The notes under the pieces: model-generated
Database searches by the model: none
Seen by the model: the letters and a program-made list of their open reading frames with translations, nothing else
Told to the model about the DNA's origin: nothing
Translations under genes and position numbers: made by a program
Part shown: positions 9,084 to 18,319 of the stretch, one piece after another
Numbering within the stretch: position 1 is the stretch's first letter
Layout: each line of letters opens with the position of its first letter
Origin: Krasilnikovia cinnamomea
GTDB lineage: Bacteria > Actinomycetota > Actinomycetes > Mycobacteriales > Micromonosporaceae
Direction: 5' to 3'
NCBI RefSeq assembly: GCF_004217545.1
Contig: NZ_SHKY01000001.1
Coordinates: 372,001 to 436,000, forward strand
Length of the DNA stretch: 64,000 nucleotides

Positions 9084-9604
9084 CACCAGAACGACTGGCT
9101 GTCGACCCGCTGCGCGCGGGCCGCACCGGCGATCCGGCCGAGGATCAGCTCCACCCGCTGCGGCAGCGCGTGCACGGCCTCGTTGTGCGTGCACACGTCG
9201 ATGGTGACGATGCCCGCCACGGCCGTGATCGGGCGCATCATCTCGCGCAGCAGGGTCACGAAGACGCCCATGCCGCGCGGGCCCGGCCGGGCGCCGACGA
9301 ACACCGCGTAGAAGATCCGGCGCTGGGCGTACCGGTCGGGCCAGCGGTGGGCGAAGTACTCCGGCGAGATCAGCGGGACCGCGTGCAGGTCGTCGGTCTG
9401 CGCCGCGAGCCCGACGATCGCGTCGCCGTCGCCGGCCACGTACTTCATGACGCGCTTGTCGGCCATCAGCTCGTCGAATTCGTGGCGGTACATGACGTGC
9501 CGGGCCACCGCGCGCGTGCGCAGTTCGTCGAACGTGTCGTGATAGAACCGCCAGGCCGCATCCAGCAACGTCGGCGGCAGCTCCGCCACGACATCCACCC
9601 GCAT
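9059..9604 (-). CDS. Conserved hypothetical protein, possible GNAT-like acyltransferase fold
   Basis: A 181-residue protein without a motif I can name firmly. Its pattern is a helix (LLDAAWRFYHDTFDELRTRAV), strands around VGLAAQTDDLHAVPLISPEYF, then RRIFYAVFVGARPGPRGMGVFVTLLREMM and GIVTIDVCTHN. The length and alternating pattern recall GNAT or acyl-homoserine-lactone-synthase-like acyltransferases, but the acetyl-CoA loop is not convincing. The start is ATG 9604 with GGGGGAAC just upstream. It ends convergently inside the last codons of the GGDEF-EAL gene, and its start is divergent from exonuclease III. Function unknown. Confidence 0.75.
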   Translation of the reverse strand: MRVDVVAELPPTLLDAAWRFYHDTFDELRTRAVARHVMYRHEFDELMADKRVMKYVAGDGDAIVGLAAQTDDLHAVPLISPEYFAHRWPDRYAQRRIFYAVFVGARPGPRGMGVFVTLLREMMRPITAVAGIVTIDVCTHNEAVHALPQRVELILGRIAGAARAQRVDSQSFWCYEFPAAS

Positions 9605-9718
9605 GAGTTCCCCCTGTTCAGCGGGATCGACCGTAGCCGATGACGGCGGGCCGGGCGCGCCGGGGCCACGCCGCGGCCGGTAGCGGCGGCGCCCGCCCGG
9701 ATCGGGCAGGCTGTGCAG

Positions 9719-10501
9719 ATGCGCTTCGCCACGTGGAACGTCAACTCCGTCAAGGCCCGGCTCCCCCGCCTGCTGCAGTGGCTCGCGGACACCGGGCCGG
9801 ACGTCGTCTGCCTGCAGGAGACCAAGGTCGCGGCGGACGGTTTCCCGGCCGAGGAGGTCGCCGCGCTCGGCTACGCATGCGCCGCCTACGGCCAGGGCCG
9901 GTGGAACGGGGTCGCCCTGCTGTCCCGGATCGGCCTCGACGACGTCCGGCACGGCTTCCCCGGCGAGCCGGGCTTCCCCGAGCCGGAGGCCCGGGCGATC
10001 AGCGCGATCTGCGGCGGCGTGCGGTTCACCTCGGTGTACGTGCCGAACGGGCGGACCCCGCAGGACCCGCACTACGACTACAAGCTGCGGTGGCTGGCGG
10101 CGTTCCGGGACGCCCTCGCCACGGATGTGGCCGCCGGCCCGACGGTCGCGGCCGGGGACTTCAACGTGGCACCGACCGACGACGACGTGTGGGATCCCGC
10201 GCTGTTCGTCGGCGCCACCCACGTCACCGCGCCGGAGCGGCAGGCGCTGGCCGAGATCCTGGCGGTCGGGCTGACCGACATCGTGCCGCGCCCGCTCAAG
10301 GGCGACCACCCGTTCACGTACTGGGACTACCGCGCGGGCATGTTCCACCAGAACAAGGGCATGCGCATCGACCTCGTGTACGGCACGCCGGCGGTCGCGG
10401 CCGCGGTGCGCGACGCGGTGGTGGATCGGGAGGCGCGCAAGGGCAAGGGCCCGTCCGATCACGCGCCGATCGTCGTCGATCTCGATCCGGTGGCCGGGTA
10501 G
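9719..10501 (+). CDS. xthA: Exodeoxyribonuclease III / AP endonuclease
   Basis: About 260 residues of the ExoIII branch of the endonuclease/exonuclease/phosphatase family, which incises abasic sites and trims 3' ends in base excision repair. Family residues are visible: WNVNSVKAR at the start, LQETKV (metal-binding Glu), GDFNVAPTD (catalytic Asp/Asn) and the C-terminal SDHAPIVVDL (catalytic Asp-His). ATG 9719 is preferred because homologues start MRFATWN; a GTG two codons upstream (9713) is possible. It is divergent from the hypothetical gene at 9604. Confidence 0.94.
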   Translation: MRFATWNVNSVKARLPRLLQWLADTGPDVVCLQETKVAADGFPAEEVAALGYACAAYGQGRWNGVALLSRIGLDDVRHGFPGEPGFPEPEARAISAICGGVRFTSVYVPNGRTPQDPHYDYKLRWLAAFRDALATDVAAGPTVAAGDFNVAPTDDDVWDPALFVGATHVTAPERQALAEILAVGLTDIVPRPLKGDHPFTYWDYRAGMFHQNKGMRIDLVYGTPAVAAAVRDAVVDREARKGKGPSDHAPIVVDLDPVAG

Positions 10502-10809
10502 ACCGGATCGCGCGCGAAGTCCCGCGAAAAAGGGGTGGCGCCCGGGGCCGCCGCCTCGGTAGCGTGCCCGCATGATCTCCTGACGTCGCCGCCCGCACCG
10601 GGCCCGTGCCTCGCGCCGGTCCGGCTCCGCGGGCTTCCGCGCCCCCGGGCCAGCAGGCCCGGGCCGTGCGCCGGCCTCTCCGGTTCCGGGCGCCGCGGCG
10701 GTGTCGTCTGCCGTGGAACCGCCTTCCCGCCGCCCGGGACGTCCGACCGCGCGCCGCCGTGGCGGCGCTCCTTCCACGGTTCTCGCTCCTCGACTCAGGA
10801 GGACTTCGT
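10502..10809 (+). promoter_or_regulatory. Long structured leader region before a small protein gene
   Basis: This 308-base interval holds no long gene but is rich in structure. A four-codon mini-ORF, ATG ATC TCC TGA, starts at about 10572. A perfect hairpin follows, CCCGGGCC (10644-10651)/GGCCCGGG (10656-10663). A long-range pair CCGTGGAA (10711-10718)/TTCCACGG (10772-10779) encloses further GC helices. The interval ends in a strong AGGAGG ribosome site. The arrangement suits a 5' leader or attenuator, but no known riboswitch class is recognised. Confidence 0.45.
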
Positions 10810-11034
10810 ATGCCTGACCAACCGTTCACCGTGCACGTCGACCGCGACGATCTGGCCCGGCAGGAGATGGCCGCCGCGTCGCGCGACGGCCGTCCGACCG
10901 GGGCCGGTTCCCCGGCAGCGCACCACGGCGCCGGGGATTCGCGGCTGGCCGCCCGCCAGCGTTCCGAGCAGGTCCGCTCCGGCCGGGCGTCGCGGTCCGG
11001 CCAGAGCCGCTCGTACGCGTTCCGCCGTAGCTGA
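10810..11034 (+). CDS. Small hydrophilic protein, unknown function
   Basis: A 74-residue protein rich in Arg, Ser, Ala and Gln, with no hydrophobic segment. It starts MPDQPFTVHVDRDDLARQEM and ends in a basic Ser/Arg tail (GQSRSYAFRRS). The support for translation is unusually good: AGGAGG sits seven bases before ATG 10810. It has no family I recognise; the composition suggests a disordered, possibly nucleic-acid-binding protein. A strong hairpin closes the transcript at 11046-11075. Confidence 0.7.
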   Translation: MPDQPFTVHVDRDDLARQEMAAASRDGRPTGAGSPAAHHGAGDSRLAARQRSEQVRSGRASRSGQSRSYAFRRS

Positions 11035-11045
11035 GCCGGCAGGGG

Positions 11046-11075
11046 CGTGGCCCGGGACGGTCGTCCCGGGCCACG
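11046..11075. terminator. Bidirectional terminator hairpin
   Basis: Perfect 13-base arms, CGTGGCCCGGGAC (11046-11058) and its complement (11063-11075), surround a four-base loop GGTC. They sit between the convergent stops at 11034 and 11081. Confidence 0.75.
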
Positions 11076-11080
11076 TTCGC

Positions 11081-11812
11081 TCATCCGGCGACGGCGACCA
11101 CGTTGTCGAGGTACCCGTGGTACATGTCGGAGGTCGTGTTGAAGTTCGGCCCGCCGATCCGCATCGGCATGTTGTTGCCGATCTCCAGGGTGGGCGGGAT
11201 GATGACGTGGCCGCGGTCCACCCCGTCGATGTAGACGGTCAGGACGCCGCCGGAGCGGCGGCAGAGCACCCGGTGCCAGACGCCGTCGGCGACCGAGATC
11301 GTGGAGCGCGCGACGTAGGCCTGGCTGGAACCGCGCCCGACCACCACGCAGTGCGCCTTGCCGCGGTTCGCCCCGACCTGCAGCTTCCACTGACTCTCGG
11401 TGTCCGACACCCCCTTCTGCATGATGTTGGACGACCCGAGGACCTGCCATTGCTTGACGTAGACCGTGGCGCCCCAGCGGAACGGGGCGGTGCCCGGGTC
11501 GAGATCGTTGTCGTCCGGCGCCTCGAACAGGGCCCGCGGGCACCTCGTCGCGGTACGGGCGCAGGGCGCCGGGAAGCCGACGTACCGGCCCGTGGCGGTG
11601 CGCAGGAAGCGGATGGTGCCACCGTCCACAGTGCGCTTGACCAGCGGCGCGCCGGCACCTGAGGTGTCCGCGATCCGCCCGGTCGCGGTGGGGCCGGCGT
11701 CGAACGTGTACCGCATGACGGTCCGGGGTGCGGCCGTGGCGCTCGCGGCCAGGGCAGGGACGGCCGGGGTCGTGATCAGCAGGAGGGTGAGGAGTCTGGC
11801 AGGAACCTTCAT
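11081..11812 (-). CDS. Secreted LamG/concanavalin-like domain protein
   Basis: A 243-residue protein with a clear Sec signal peptide (MKVPARLLTLLLITTPAVPA, cleavage near ATAAP, about residue 28). A single beta-sandwich follows, resembling LamG/ConA-like domains: VMRYTFDAG at the first strand, VADGVWHRVLCRRSGG and VLTVYIDGVDRG as the typical central strands, and YHGYLDNVVAVAG at the end. Such domains bind carbohydrate or protein outside the cell. No catalytic domain is attached. The four cysteines could form two disulfides. It is monocistronic and convergent with the small protein. Confidence 0.82.
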   Translation of the reverse strand: MKVPARLLTLLLITTPAVPALAASATAAPRTVMRYTFDAGPTATGRIADTSGAGAPLVKRTVDGGTIRFLRTATGRYVGFPAPCARTATRCPRALFEAPDDNDLDPGTAPFRWGATVYVKQWQVLGSSNIMQKGVSDTESQWKLQVGANRGKAHCVVVGRGSSQAYVARSTISVADGVWHRVLCRRSGGVLTVYIDGVDRGHVIIPPTLEIGNNMPMRIGGPNFNTTSDMYHGYLDNVVAVAG

Positions 11813-11929
11813 GGGGCTTGAAGTTACTTAGATGCTCTTGGCGAGCAAAGTGCCCCTATTGCCGTTTCGGCCTTTTTATCCGAGCGCCCCGGCCGACCCC
11901 TCGGTCGGGCGCACGGCCAAAGTCGCGAA

Positions 11930-14248
11930 TCACACCCGGGCCTCGCGGTGGGAGCGGGCCAGCAGCTCGCCCGCCTCGGCGGCGGGCACCGGCCGGGCGA
12001 AGTGAAACCCCTGGGCCCGCTCGCACCCCAGCGCACGCAGCAGCGCCACCTGCTCGGCGGTCTCCACCCCCTCGGCGATCGTGCCCAGCCCCAGCGCGGT
12101 CGCGAGGTCGATGATCGCCTTCACCAGGGTTCGTGCGGTCGGATCCGGTTCGCCCGGTCCCGGCATGAACGACCTGTCGATCTTCACGTGGTCGATCGGG
12201 AGGTCACGCAGGTACGCCAGCGACGAGTAGCCCGTACCGAAATCGTCGACGGCGACCCGCACGCCGCGCTCACGCAGCGCGCCCAGATGCCGTACGGCCT
12301 GTTCGGCGACGGGGCCGGAACCCACCAGCACCCCCTCGGTGATCTCCAGGATCAGCGCCTGGGGCGGCAGTTGCGCCCGCTGCAGCGCGTCGAGGACCTG
12401 GGTCGCGAAGTCGGGTTCGCGCAGCTGGCGCGGCGAGGCGTTCACCGACACCACCGCGCCGTTGTCCCGGTGCCACGGGGCGGCGACCCGGCACGCCTCG
12501 TGCAGCACCCACGACCCGATCGGCACGATCAGGCCGCTGTCCTCGGCCTCGGGGATGAACGCGTCCGGCGGCACCATCGCCTCCCCGGCGGGCCGCCACC
12601 GCAGCAGCGCCTCGGCACCGACGTAGCGTTCGTCGGCGAGCCGGACCAGCGGCTGGAAGTGCAGCAGCAACTCGTCGCGGTCGAGGGCGCCGCGCAGCCG
12701 CTCCACGGTCCGCGCCCGGGCCAGCCGCTGCTCGCGCATCCGCTGATCGAACGTCGCGAGCTGGTCGCGCCCGGCCGCCTTGGCCGCGTGCAGCGCCACG
12801 TACGCGTCGCGCAGGATGTCCGCGGTGAGCAGGTCCGGGTCGAGCCCGCGCAGCCCGACGCTGATCGCGCCGAACAGCGCGTGGTGCTGCACGGTGACCG
12901 GACGGCGCATGGCGACCAGCAGCTCCTCGGCCCAGCCGATCGCCTCCCGGTCGGTGGCCTCCTCCAGCAGCACCGCGAACTCGTCGCTGTCCAGCCGTGC
13001 GACCATCGCCCGGCCCGCCAGCATGCCGGTGATCCGGTCCGCGACCGCGACCAGCAGGTCGTCGCCCACCGCGTGCCCGAGCCGGTCGTTGACGTCCTTG
13101 AAGTCGTCGATGTCGAGCACGATCAGCGCGCCTGGGGTGGCCGCGGCCAGCGCGGCGTCGATCCGCTCATACAGCAGCGCCCGGTTCGGCAGGCCGGTGA
13201 GCGCGTCGTGCTGGGTCCGGTGACGCAGTTCCCGCTGCAGCTCGGCCTCGGCGCGCAGGGCCTGTTCGAGCCGGGCGGCGTGGCGGCGGGCGACGCCGTT
13301 GAGCTGCTGGATGCGCCACAGCAGCAGAGCCGCGGCGAGGGTGGTGATCAGCAACGGCACCCCGATGTCGCCCGGCCGGATGGTGCCGGCGATCCGCTCG
13401 TACATCAGGTATGTGGCCGTGACCAGCGGGGCCAGCACGACGATCACCAGATACATGGGCGCGGCGGTGACCTGCTCCGGCCCGGTCGCCGTCACTTCCG
13501 GCGGCCCGGCCGGCGCCGGTTCGGCCGGTGCGTCGCGGGCCATCGACGGGTGCAGGGCGGCGGCGCCGAGCAGCAGGTTGGCCAGCAGCGAACAGACTGC
13601 GCTCAGCGGCGGAGTGCTCCCGGTCGCGGACACGAAGTACGCGGTGTCCGCCACCAGCAGCATGGCCGTGGCGAGTGCGATCAGCACGGTCCAGGGACTG
13701 CGCCGACCGCGGACCAGCCGCACCGCGAGGGCGAGCATCGCGAAGTCGAGCAGCGGGAACGCCAGCAGGCGGCCGTGCACCGGCAGGCGGCCCGCGTCGC
13801 TGAGCGGGTCGATCACCAGGATCCACCAGAGCACCGCCGCGCCGCAGGTGAGGATCCCGGCCTCGGCCATCCCCCCGGCCGTGGAGCGGTCGTCGCGGCC
13901 GCGCGGGCCGAGCATCGCCAGCGCCGCGGCCAGTACCAGGTAGACGGGGTAGTAGAAGTAGTCCAGGACAGGCGGTGGGGTGCCGTCCCGCCCGGCGAGC
14001 ACCTGCCCGGTCACGCCGAGCACGGTGGCCGCGCCGACCACCACGACCAGCAACCACCACGGCGTGGGCCGGGGCGGGCGGTGCAGCTGGATCCCGGCCG
14101 CGATGGCACCGCCGACGGCGAGCCCGATGACCAGCCGCCCGGCTGGTCCCCCGGCGGCCGCGCCGACCGCGGCCAGCAGCACGCAGGCGCACAGGCACCA
14201 CGGCCACCACCGGCGTGCTGCGCTCCCGGATCGCCCTGACTGGTCCAC
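11930..14248 (-). CDS. Membrane protein with degenerate GGDEF and intact EAL domain
   Basis: A 772-residue protein with about nine membrane segments (residues 12-315), then a GGDEF domain (DALTGLPNRALLYERI) and an EAL domain. The GGDEF signature reads RLDSDEF (near residue 418): both glycines are replaced, so cyclase activity is unlikely, although GTP binding may remain. The EAL domain keeps GAEALLRW, ILEITEGVLV, VDDFGTGYSSLAYLR, HVKIDRSF and IAEGVET, so it is probably an active c-di-GMP phosphodiesterase. The start is GTG 14248 with GGAAGG upstream. Its membrane architecture is like that of the GGDEF-EAL protein at 6774, so the two may be paralogues with opposite output. Confidence 0.88.
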   Translation of the reverse strand: MDQSGRSGSAARRWWPWCLCACVLLAAVGAAAGGPAGRLVIGLAVGGAIAAGIQLHRPPRPTPWWLLVVVVGAATVLGVTGQVLAGRDGTPPPVLDYFYYPVYLVLAAALAMLGPRGRDDRSTAGGMAEAGILTCGAAVLWWILVIDPLSDAGRLPVHGRLLAFPLLDFAMLALAVRLVRGRRSPWTVLIALATAMLLVADTAYFVSATGSTPPLSAVCSLLANLLLGAAALHPSMARDAPAEPAPAGPPEVTATGPEQVTAAPMYLVIVVLAPLVTATYLMYERIAGTIRPGDIGVPLLITTLAAALLLWRIQQLNGVARRHAARLEQALRAEAELQRELRHRTQHDALTGLPNRALLYERIDAALAAATPGALIVLDIDDFKDVNDRLGHAVGDDLLVAVADRITGMLAGRAMVARLDSDEFAVLLEEATDREAIGWAEELLVAMRRPVTVQHHALFGAISVGLRGLDPDLLTADILRDAYVALHAAKAAGRDQLATFDQRMREQRLARARTVERLRGALDRDELLLHFQPLVRLADERYVGAEALLRWRPAGEAMVPPDAFIPEAEDSGLIVPIGSWVLHEACRVAAPWHRDNGAVVSVNASPRQLREPDFATQVLDALQRAQLPPQALILEITEGVLVGSGPVAEQAVRHLGALRERGVRVAVDDFGTGYSSLAYLRDLPIDHVKIDRSFMPGPGEPDPTARTLVKAIIDLATALGLGTIAEGVETAEQVALLRALGCERAQGFHFARPVPAAEAGELLARSHREARV

Positions 14249-14322
14249 CGGCGGCCCCCTTCCGCCCGTTCCTCACGGTCGCACGACCGTCGGGCACAAG
14301 GGGGCGGAAAGGACAGAACGGG

Positions 14323-17300
14323 CTAGCCGGGCAGTTGGTCCATCGCCCGGTAGATGCGCTTGTCGGACACGGCGTACGCGGTGCCCAGCGACTGGGCGAA
14401 CAGATTGACCCGCAGCTCCTCGATCATCCAGCGGATCTCGTCCAGGCCCTCGTCGGCCTCCCCGCCCGGGGCCAGCTCCGCGCGCAGCTCCCGGTACTCC
14501 GCCTCGATCTCGTGGACCTGAGCCATCAGTTGCCGGTCCCGGGCCAGGGTGCCCGGCAGCCGGTCCAGCCGGTACGCGATCGCCTTCAGGTACCGGGGCA
14601 GGTGGTGCAGCTGCCGCCAGCCGGTCTGGGTGACGAAGCCGGGATGCACCAGCGCGCGCAACTGCGCCCGGATGTCCGCCAGCGCCGGCAGCAGCGCGGG
14701 GTCCTTCGTGGCGCCGATCCGCTGGTCGATCTCGTACGCCGTGGCCAGCACCGCCCGCACCTGGGTCACCACGTTCGCGACCGCGTCCACGAGGTCGGCC
14801 CGGACCGCGTCGCGCAACACGGCGAACGCCTCGGCGTCCCAGGCCGGGCCCCCCGCCTCGGCGACCAGCCGGTCCAGTGCCGCCCCCGCGCAGTCGTCCA
14901 GCAGCTCCGCGATCGACCGGTACGGGTTGCCCCGGCTCAGCTCCAGCTTGGCCCGGTTGTCCAGCCGCCCCTGCAGGTAGCGGGCGGCCTGCGGCAACGT
15001 GAGCAGCAGCAGCCGCCGGGTACCCGCCCGCATGGCGGCGCGCTGCTGCGGCTCGGTCTCGAAGACCCGTACGGCCACGCTGTCGCCCTCGTCGGCCAGC
15101 GCCGGGAAGACGGTCACCGCGTAGCCGCCGCGGTTCTGGGCGACGTGGCGCGGGATCGTACCGATCTCCGCCGTGGTGATGCCGCGCCGCTCGACGTTCC
15201 CGGCCGCCGCGGAGATCGTGGCCTGGACCTTCGGGGCCAGGCTGCGGCGCAGCACCTCCAGATCGCGGCCCTCGCCCAGCACCGCGCCGTCCTCGGCCAC
15301 CACCCGGAAGTTCATCCGGAGATGGTCGGGCACCTGGTCGGGCCGCCAGGCGTCGCGCGGCACCACGGTGCCGGTGAGGCGCCGCAGCTCGGTGCCGATC
15401 GCGTCGGGCAGCGGTCCGCGCCGGGCGGGCACCCGGGCCAGCACCGCCTCGGCCCAGTCCGGCACCGGGACGAAGTGGGTGCGCAGCGCCTTGGGCAGCG
15501 CCCGGATCAGCGCCACCACGACCTCCTTGCGCAGGCCGGGCACCGACCAGCCGAAGTCCTCGGCGTCCACCTTGTTCAGCAGCGCCAGCGGGATGCGCAC
15601 GGTGACCCCGTCGGCGGCCGCGCCCGGCTCGAACTGGTAGCTCAGCGGCAGCCGCACCCCGTCGGCCAGCCAGGCGTCCGGGTACGCCCCGGGGTCCACC
15701 GCGTCCTTGCCCGCGTTGACCAGCAGGTCGCGGGTGAAGGTCAGCAGTTCCGGCTCGGCGCGCCGGGCCTTCTTCCACCACGCGTCGAAGTGCCGCCCGG
15801 ACACCACGTCGGCCGGGATGCGGGCGTCGTACAGGGCGTACACGGTCTCGTCGTCGACGGCGATGTCGCGGCGGCGGGCCCGGTGTTCCATCTGCTCGAT
15901 CTGTTCCAGCAGCTTGGCGTTCTGCGCGAAGAAGGCGTGGTGGGTGTCCCAGTCCCCCTCGACCAGGGCGTGCCGGATGAACAGCTCCCGGGCCAGCACC
16001 GGGTCGACCCGGGCGTAGCCGACCTTGCGCCGGGGCACGATCGGCAGGCCGTACAGCGTGACCTTCTCGTAGCCCAGCACCGCGCCCTGCCGGCGGTCCC
16101 AGTGCGGCTCGCTGTAGCTGCGTTTGACCAGGTGCGGGGCGAGCTTCTCGGCCCACTCGGGCTCGATGCGGGCGTTCACCCGGGCCCACAGGCGGCTGGT
16201 CTCGACCAGCTCGGCGGACATCACCCACCGGGGTTGCTTCTTGAACAGCGCCGAGCCCGGGAAGATCGCGAACTTCGCGCCTCGGGCGCCCAGGTACTCC
16301 CGCTTGTCGGTGTCCTTCAGGCCGATGTGCGACAGCAGGCCCGCCAGCAGGGCCGTGTGCAGTCGCTGCGCGTCCGGCGGCTCGGCGTCGTCGTGCTCGG
16401 TCACGCTCAGGCCGAGGGTACGGGCGACCTGCCGCAGCTGCGCGTAGATGTCCTGCCACTCCCGGACCCGCAGATAGTTGAGGAATTCGGCGCGGCACAG
16501 GCGGCGGAACTGGTTGCCGGACAGCTCCCGCTGCTGCTCGCGCAGGTAGCGCCACAGGTTGAGGTAGCTGAAGAAGTCGGATTCCTTGTCGGTGAATCGG
16601 GCGTGCTTCTCGTCGGCCTGCTGCTGCTTCTCGGCGGGGCGCTCGCGGGGGTCCTGGATGGACAGCGCGGCCGTCACCACCATCACCTCGGCGACGCAGT
16701 CCTGCTTGTCGGCCTCGATCACCATGCGGGCCAGCCGTGGGTCGACCGGCAGCTGGGCCAGCTGGCGGCCCAGCGGGGTGAGCTTGCGCCCGTCCAGCGC
16801 GCCCAGCTCTTCGAGCAGCTTGATGCCGTCGGTGACGTTGCGCCGGTCCGGCGGGTCGATGAACGGGAAGCGGGCCAGGTCCCCCAGGCCGAGCGCGGTC
16901 ATCTGCAGGATGACGCTGGCCAGATTGGTACGCAGGATCTCCGGCTCGGTGAACTCGGGCCGCTGCGCGAAGTCCTCTTCGGAGTACAGCCGCACGCAGA
17001 TGCCGTCGGAGGTACGCCCGCAGCGGCCCTTGCGCTGGTTCGCGCTGGCCTGCGACACCGGCTCGATCGGCAGCCGCTGCACCTTGAGCCGGTGGCTGTA
17101 GCGGGAGATCCGGGCGGTGCCGGGGTCGATCACGTACCGGATGCCGGGGACGGTCAGCGAGGTCTCGGCGACGTTGGTGGCCAGCACGATCCGCCGCCCG
17201 GTGTGGCGTTCGAACACCCGGTGCTGTTCGGCGGCGCTCAGGCGCCCGTACAGCGGGACCACCTCGGTGTTGCGCAGGTCGCGCTTGTTCAGGGCGTCGG

Positions 17301-18249
17301 CGGTGTCGCGGATCTCCCGCTCGCCGCTGAGGAACACCAGGATGTCGCCGTCGCCCTCGGCCCCCAGTTCGTCGACCGCCGCGGCGATGCCGTCGACCTG
17401 GTCGACCGGCTCCTCCCGGCCCTCGTCCTCGCCCTCGCCGGTGGTGGCCACCAGCGGCCGGTAGCGCACCTCGACCGGGTAGGTCCGCCCGGACACCTCG
17501 ATCACCGGCGCCGGTCCGGCGGGGCCCGCGAAGTGCTGCGCGAACCGGGCCGTCTCGATCGTCGCCGAGGTGATGATCAGCTTCAGGTCGGGGCGGCGGG
17601 GCAGCAGCTCCTTGAGATAGCCGAGCAGGAAGTCGATGTTGAGGCTGCGCTCGTGCGCCTCGTCGATGATCAGCGTGTCGTACGCGCGCAGCGCCCGGTC
17701 GTTCTGGATCTCGGCCAGCAGAATGCCGTCCGTCATGACCTTGATCATGGTCTGGTCGCTGACCTGGTCGGTGAAGCGCACCTTGTAGCCCACCGTGGCG
17801 CCCAGCGGGGTGCCCAGCTCCTCGGCGATGCGCTCGGCCACCGTGCGGGCCGCGATCCGGCGCGGCTGGGTGTGCCCGATCGCGCCCCGGACGCCGCGGC
17901 CCAGCTCCAGGCAGATCTTCGGCAACTGGGTGGTCTTGCCCGAGCCGGTCTCGCCGGCCACCACCACGACCTGATGGTCGCGGATCGCCGCCGCGATGTC
18001 GTCGCGGCGGGCACTGACCGGCAGCTCCTCCGGGTAGCCGACCTTGGGCACGGCGGCCAGCCGGGCCTCGTAGCGCTGCTGCGCCTGCGTGACCTGTTCG
18101 GCGATCTCGGCCAGCGCGACGGCGCGGGCACCCTCGTCGCGGATGCGCCGGATGCCTTCCAGCCGCCGCCCGAGGCGGTGCTCATCGCGGGGCAGCAGGG
18201 TCGTCAGCGTACGGCGCAGCGCGGCGGCGTCCGGGGATGGCATCGACAT
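14323..18249 (-). CDS. hrpA: ATP-dependent RNA helicase HrpA
   Basis: A 1308-residue DEAH-box helicase, matching the usual HrpA length. GETGSGKTTQLPK is motif I, TQPRRIAARTVAERIAEEL is motif Ia, DEAH is motif II, SATIET is motif III, and QRKGRCGRTSDGICVRLYSE is motif VI. After the helicase core come the winged-helix/ratchet, OB-type and long C-terminal DUF3418-like regions typical of HrpA. It acts on RNA in the cytoplasm, with reported roles in mRNA processing and ribosome rescue in other bacteria. The start is ATG 18249. It is monocistronic between two unrelated minus-strand genes. Confidence 0.95.
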   Translation of the reverse strand: MSMPSPDAAALRRTLTTLLPRDEHRLGRRLEGIRRIRDEGARAVALAEIAEQVTQAQQRYEARLAAVPKVGYPEELPVSARRDDIAAAIRDHQVVVVAGETGSGKTTQLPKICLELGRGVRGAIGHTQPRRIAARTVAERIAEELGTPLGATVGYKVRFTDQVSDQTMIKVMTDGILLAEIQNDRALRAYDTLIIDEAHERSLNIDFLLGYLKELLPRRPDLKLIITSATIETARFAQHFAGPAGPAPVIEVSGRTYPVEVRYRPLVATTGEGEDEGREEPVDQVDGIAAAVDELGAEGDGDILVFLSGEREIRDTADALNKRDLRNTEVVPLYGRLSAAEQHRVFERHTGRRIVLATNVAETSLTVPGIRYVIDPGTARISRYSHRLKVQRLPIEPVSQASANQRKGRCGRTSDGICVRLYSEEDFAQRPEFTEPEILRTNLASVILQMTALGLGDLARFPFIDPPDRRNVTDGIKLLEELGALDGRKLTPLGRQLAQLPVDPRLARMVIEADKQDCVAEVMVVTAALSIQDPRERPAEKQQQADEKHARFTDKESDFFSYLNLWRYLREQQRELSGNQFRRLCRAEFLNYLRVREWQDIYAQLRQVARTLGLSVTEHDDAEPPDAQRLHTALLAGLLSHIGLKDTDKREYLGARGAKFAIFPGSALFKKQPRWVMSAELVETSRLWARVNARIEPEWAEKLAPHLVKRSYSEPHWDRRQGAVLGYEKVTLYGLPIVPRRKVGYARVDPVLARELFIRHALVEGDWDTHHAFFAQNAKLLEQIEQMEHRARRRDIAVDDETVYALYDARIPADVVSGRHFDAWWKKARRAEPELLTFTRDLLVNAGKDAVDPGAYPDAWLADGVRLPLSYQFEPGAAADGVTVRIPLALLNKVDAEDFGWSVPGLRKEVVVALIRALPKALRTHFVPVPDWAEAVLARVPARRGPLPDAIGTELRRLTGTVVPRDAWRPDQVPDHLRMNFRVVAEDGAVLGEGRDLEVLRRSLAPKVQATISAAAGNVERRGITTAEIGTIPRHVAQNRGGYAVTVFPALADEGDSVAVRVFETEPQQRAAMRAGTRRLLLLTLPQAARYLQGRLDNRAKLELSRGNPYRSIAELLDDCAGAALDRLVAEAGGPAWDAEAFAVLRDAVRADLVDAVANVVTQVRAVLATAYEIDQRIGATKDPALLPALADIRAQLRALVHPGFVTQTGWRQLHHLPRYLKAIAYRLDRLPGTLARDRQLMAQVHEIEAEYRELRAELAPGGEADEGLDEIRWMIEELRVNLFAQSLGTAYAVSDKRIYRAMDQLPG

Positions 18250-18319
18250 GGCGGAGCAAGGATAGGCGGCCCGGGCGCTGCGCGCCGCGTGATTACCGTC
18301 CCTGGGGTGTCGATCACCG

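Noticed and set aside
10606-11034. A longer 142-residue version of the small basic protein
   Set aside because: The upstream part is Pro/Arg-rich noise overlapping the leader hairpins. ATG 10810 has a near-perfect ribosome site.
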